This document shows, piece after piece, positions 61,503-64,000 of a DNA stretch of 64,000 nt. The position numbers and the translations under genes were made by a program. Source of the DNA: Candidatus Acidianus copahuensis (GTDB taxonomy: Archaea; Thermoproteota; Thermoprotei_A; Sulfolobales; Sulfolobaceae); contig NZ_JFZT01000039.1 in the NCBI RefSeq assembly GCF_000632495.1, positions 52,501-116,500 of the forward strand, given 5' to 3'. The first letter of the stretch is position 1. The number at the start of each line of letters is the position of its first letter. The notes below the pieces were generated by a model that searched no databases, was not told the DNA's origin, and saw only the letters and a list, made by a program, of their open reading frames with translations.

Positions 61503-62542
61503 ACATACCCTAACTCTCTCATTACTTCAACAGTAAGTATGGTGATCCCAGCAGCTCCTCTAACCAAATTGTCGCCTAGAACTACTAATCTAAGAACGTC
61601 GTTTTCATAGCTGATCCTTCCAACAAAAGTAGCCATTTCATTACCTTTCAGATCGAACTCTGGCTGAGGTTTACTTTCGTCTTTGGTTACGATTATGGGT
61701 CTTTTTGGGGCAGTTGGTAAGTTTCTCTCCTGTGGGAAAGATCTGAAATCCTGTAACTTTCTCTTAATCTCATCAATATCTACCTCCTCTGTTATCACAT
61801 TTATTATACCCATATGACCCACTTTAACTGGAACTCTAACTGATGTTACTCTAGCGTCAACTTTAGCCTGCTCTATTACTTCCCCTTTAAGACTTCCAAG
61901 CATTTTTCTGAGCTCCTTAGGAATTTTGTCCTCTTCACCCTTAATATAGGGTATTATATTATTTACCGCAGCCATAAAGGACAAGCCGTTATATCCTGCA
62001 CCGCTTACAGCTTGTAATGTTGTTATAATCATTTTTTTGGAGCTGACTAGACTAAGTAAAGGTTTCATAGGCATAGAAAGGATAGATGCGGTACAATTAG
62101 GGTTCTTGATCAGAAGACCTCTCCAACTTCTCTTTTCTTGCTGTTTTTTAACTAACTCTAGATGTTCCCAATTTACTTCAGGGTTTATTAAAGGAATTTC
62201 CGGATCCATCCTGTAAGGACTAGCATTAGAGACCACAATCTTTCCTGACCTAACTAAGTTAAGCTCAATTTCTTCCGCTAGTTCGTTAGGAAGGGCCGAG
62301 AGAATAACGTCCACATCCTTATGATCTTCTGGATTTGTAGAAACCATTTTCATTTCTCTAACAGATTCAGGGATTTCTCCTCCTTCCACCCACCTTACTG
62401 ACTCTTCATAAGTTTTTCCAACTTTAGAGGGGGAAGCGCTAATTTTGACTAGTTCTAAAAAGGGATGAGAGGAGAGCATTCTTACCATTTTTTGCCCTAC
62501 CATTCCGGTAGAACCTAGTAGGGATACTTTTAACCTGTCCAT
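61499..62542 (-). CDS. asd: Aspartate-semialdehyde dehydrogenase
   Basis: Reduces aspartyl phosphate to aspartate semialdehyde, shared by threonine and methionine synthesis. NADP fold GSTGMVGQKMVR at the N-terminus, active-site Cys in IKNPNCTAS, and VSGAGYNGLS. The 347 aa length is typical. Overlaps lysC by 13 nt and the PHP gene by 4 nt in a tight operon. Confidence 0.96.
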   Translation of the reverse strand: MDRLKVSLLGSTGMVGQKMVRMLSSHPFLELVKISASPSKVGKTYEESVRWVEGGEIPESVREMKMVSTNPEDHKDVDVILSALPNELAEEIELNLVRSGKIVVSNASPYRMDPEIPLINPEVNWEHLELVKKQQEKRSWRGLLIKNPNCTASILSMPMKPLLSLVSSKKMIITTLQAVSGAGYNGLSFMAAVNNIIPYIKGEEDKIPKELRKMLGSLKGEVIEQAKVDARVTSVRVPVKVGHMGIINVITEEVDIDEIKRKLQDFRSFPQERNLPTAPKRPIIVTKDESKPQPEFDLKGNEMATFVGRISYENDVLRLVVLGDNLVRGAAGITILTVEVMRELGYV

Positions 62543-63864
62543 TTCAGAACAACCTCATGTAAAGATCTTGCTAACTTATCTCCTTCATTTCTTGGGACTA
62601 TAAATGTACTGCTCACGTTGCCAAGTCCTCTAGAAATTGAAAAGATATCATAACCCATAGCTACTTTCTCAACTTCTCTAAACGCTTCCCATTTCTTTAA
62701 TCCACATCCGACAACACTAACTGCAGCTACATCCTCTACATCGATAGCGTCAACGTCTTTTAGCTCTTCAAGCTTTTTGGTTAGTGGATTTACATCTCTC
62801 TCATTAATGACGAGGCTTATCTTTGTCTCTGAAATAGGTTGAGAAATTGAGATTATGTTAACACCAGCCTCCTTTGCACTTTCCATTACTCTGGCTGCAG
62901 AACCTATTTTACCGACGATCTTTGTACCTTCAACGGAGATCATCTTTACATCATCAATAACTGATATTCCTTTCAAACCCCCATCCCCATCACACGATCC
63001 TAATATTGTTGTATCTCCTTCCTCATAAAGGCCTTCAATTATTACTTGCATATCAGTACTAATCATAGGTTCAAACGTTCTAGGATGTAATCTCTTTGCT
63101 CCCATTTGGGCAAGCTCTATAGCTTCTTCAAGTGACAATCTTCTAATGGTCTTTGACCCAGGAAATCTTCTTGGATCGGCCGTCATTATTCCTGGAACTT
63201 CCGTTATTAGCCTTACCTTATCTACGTTAAGCAGTTTCCCAAGCATTGTTGCTGTGTAATCGCTCCCACCTCTACCTATAGTAGTAAATCTGTGTAGTGT
63301 AGTTTTACCTATAAATCCTGGAAGAACTACTATTTTTGATTTTAATTTTAACAACTTGTTTATCTCATTCATTGTTAGACTTTCTATCACATTAGCCTCT
63401 CCAAAATTAGAGTCTGTAATAAGGGGAGAGTCAGGGTAAGCCTCAGAGTCAAGTCTGGCCGATTTTAGAATTGCATTAAGAAGGAGGGAGGCCATTCTTT
63501 CCCCAAAGGAAAGAATATAGTCTCTCACCTTTGGAGTTATTTCATCGAGTACCCTTATTGACCAAGCTATCTTGAATAGCTCATCTGCTAATTTTGATAT
63601 TTCTTTGAATGTTTCTTCAAAGACTGGTCCATCTGAAAGTCTAGAGAGCAACTTGATATGCTTATCATAGATCTCTCCAACTATATCTACTGCCATATCT
63701 CTATTCTCCGTAGCTTTTATCAGTTCATTAGTAACTCCCTTTATGGCCGAGGTTACCACAAACACTTTGTCTTGTCCATCTACGTATTTCCTTACTTTGT
63801 TACTTATTAGCGAAAAATCATTTTCATCCTTCTGTATTGAACCGCCTATTTTAACTACTAGCAT
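62530..63864 (-). CDS. lysC: Aspartate kinase with ACT domains
   Basis: Phosphorylates aspartate, the first committed step. It begins VVKIGGS, has FTTIGRGGSDYTATML for substrate binding and two C-terminal ACT domains (from about residue 300) for feedback control, probably by threonine since lysine comes from another route here. It is 444 aa. Its start overlaps the thrC stop by 14 nt. Confidence 0.95.
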   Translation of the reverse strand: MLVVKIGGSIQKDENDFSLISNKVRKYVDGQDKVFVVTSAIKGVTNELIKATENRDMAVDIVGEIYDKHIKLLSRLSDGPVFEETFKEISKLADELFKIAWSIRVLDEITPKVRDYILSFGERMASLLLNAILKSARLDSEAYPDSPLITDSNFGEANVIESLTMNEINKLLKLKSKIVVLPGFIGKTTLHRFTTIGRGGSDYTATMLGKLLNVDKVRLITEVPGIMTADPRRFPGSKTIRRLSLEEAIELAQMGAKRLHPRTFEPMISTDMQVIIEGLYEEGDTTILGSCDGDGGLKGISVIDDVKMISVEGTKIVGKIGSAARVMESAKEAGVNIISISQPISETKISLVINERDVNPLTKKLEELKDVDAIDVEDVAAVSVVGCGLKKWEAFREVEKVAMGYDIFSISRGLGNVSSTFIVPRNEGDKLARSLHEVVLKWTG

Positions 63865-64000
63865 CTAACTCACCTAGGATAATCTTGTCCACATGATCTG
63901 GATTTACAAGGATTCTTCTAGCATCTGACTTTAGCATAGCGTCAGGATCCTTTAAGGCATGACCAGTGAGTATAAGTACAGTTTTCTCATCCTTCCCTAA
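63851..64000 (-). CDS. thrC: Threonine synthase, C-terminal part (cut by window edge)
   Basis: The visible 49 residues, with TVLILTGHALKDPDAML, match the conserved C-terminal segment of PLP-dependent threonine synthase, which converts O-phosphohomoserine to threonine. The N-terminus lies beyond the window. The stop overlaps the lysC start by 14 nt, so it is the upstream gene of the thrC-lysC-asd-PHP-nre operon. Confidence 0.8.
   Translation of the reverse strand, partial: LGKDEKTVLILTGHALKDPDAMLKSDARRILVNPDHVDKIILGELDASS

Overview
The window is chromosomal DNA of a thermoacidophilic crenarchaeon of the order Sulfolobales. The evidence is a dense set of lineage markers: Cren7, Alba1 and Alba2, reverse gyrase, topoisomerase VI, TBP/TFB/TFE-beta, an XPB helicase, a WhiP-like Cdt1-type initiator, fibrillarin/Nop5, an intron-bearing tRNA-Leu, leaderless genes with TATA boxes about 26 bp before the start, and AT-rich spacers. 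No genus is claimed.

Layout. 1-1.8 kb is a gene-poor patch ending at the 3' side of tRNA-Leu. It holds the end of an unknown gene, a probable TnpB remnant, a small orphan ORF and a 31-bp imperfect direct repeat. 1.9-6.5 kb: homocitrate synthase, UMP kinase, Cren7, an odd SDR protein and a glycosyltransferase. 6.5-10.4 kb: a hydroxyacid dehydrogenase and an aIF5A-SRP54-Pus10-like operon. 10.4-15.6 kb: an RtcB-deoxyhypusine synthase-Top6B-Top6A operon. 15.9-24.5 kb: Lhr-like helicase, Alba2, reverse gyrase, Alba1 and small proteins. 24.5-32 kb: XPB, GatCA, TYW1, CTP-dependent riboflavin kinase, FAD synthase, diphthine synthase and a phosphoesterase. 32-41 kb: TBP, Gar1-TFB, TFE-beta, and a Nop5-fibrillarin-UPF0216-HTH-Trm1 operon. 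41-48.7 kb: S30e, GatDE, a frameshifted unknown gene and a B12-dependent ribonucleotide reductase. 49-56 kb: tRNA-Arg just after argS, thermosome alpha, and a protein that looks like an archaeal Ncs2/Ctu2. 56-59 kb: WhiP-like initiator, NAD-kinase-like protein and a regulator. 59-64 kb: ornithine carbamoyltransferase, Nre repair protein, PHP phosphoesterase, aspartate-semialdehyde dehydrogenase, aspartate kinase and threonine synthase (cut by the window end).

The genes fit together by theme: chromatin and topology (Cren7, Alba, reverse gyrase, Topo VI), basal transcription (TBP, TFB, TFE-beta), RNA processing and modification (RtcB, TYW1, Trm1, Nop5/Flp, Gar1, Pus10-like, Ctu2-like), and translation (aIF5A with its modifying enzyme, DphB, GatCA, GatDE, ArgS, S30e). 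Four intergenic sequences carry C/D-box sRNA architecture and would be clients of the Nop5/fibrillarin pair encoded here.

The points most worth checking are: tbp has no ATG/GTG/TTG that preserves its first TBP repeat; the Pus10-like gene needs a non-canonical start to keep its first zinc knuckle and lacks the usual catalytic motif; a 337-residue protein is split by a -1 shift in a T run; a Ctu2-like protein has lost its PP-loop; and the WhiP-like gene may mark an oriC3-type replication origin.
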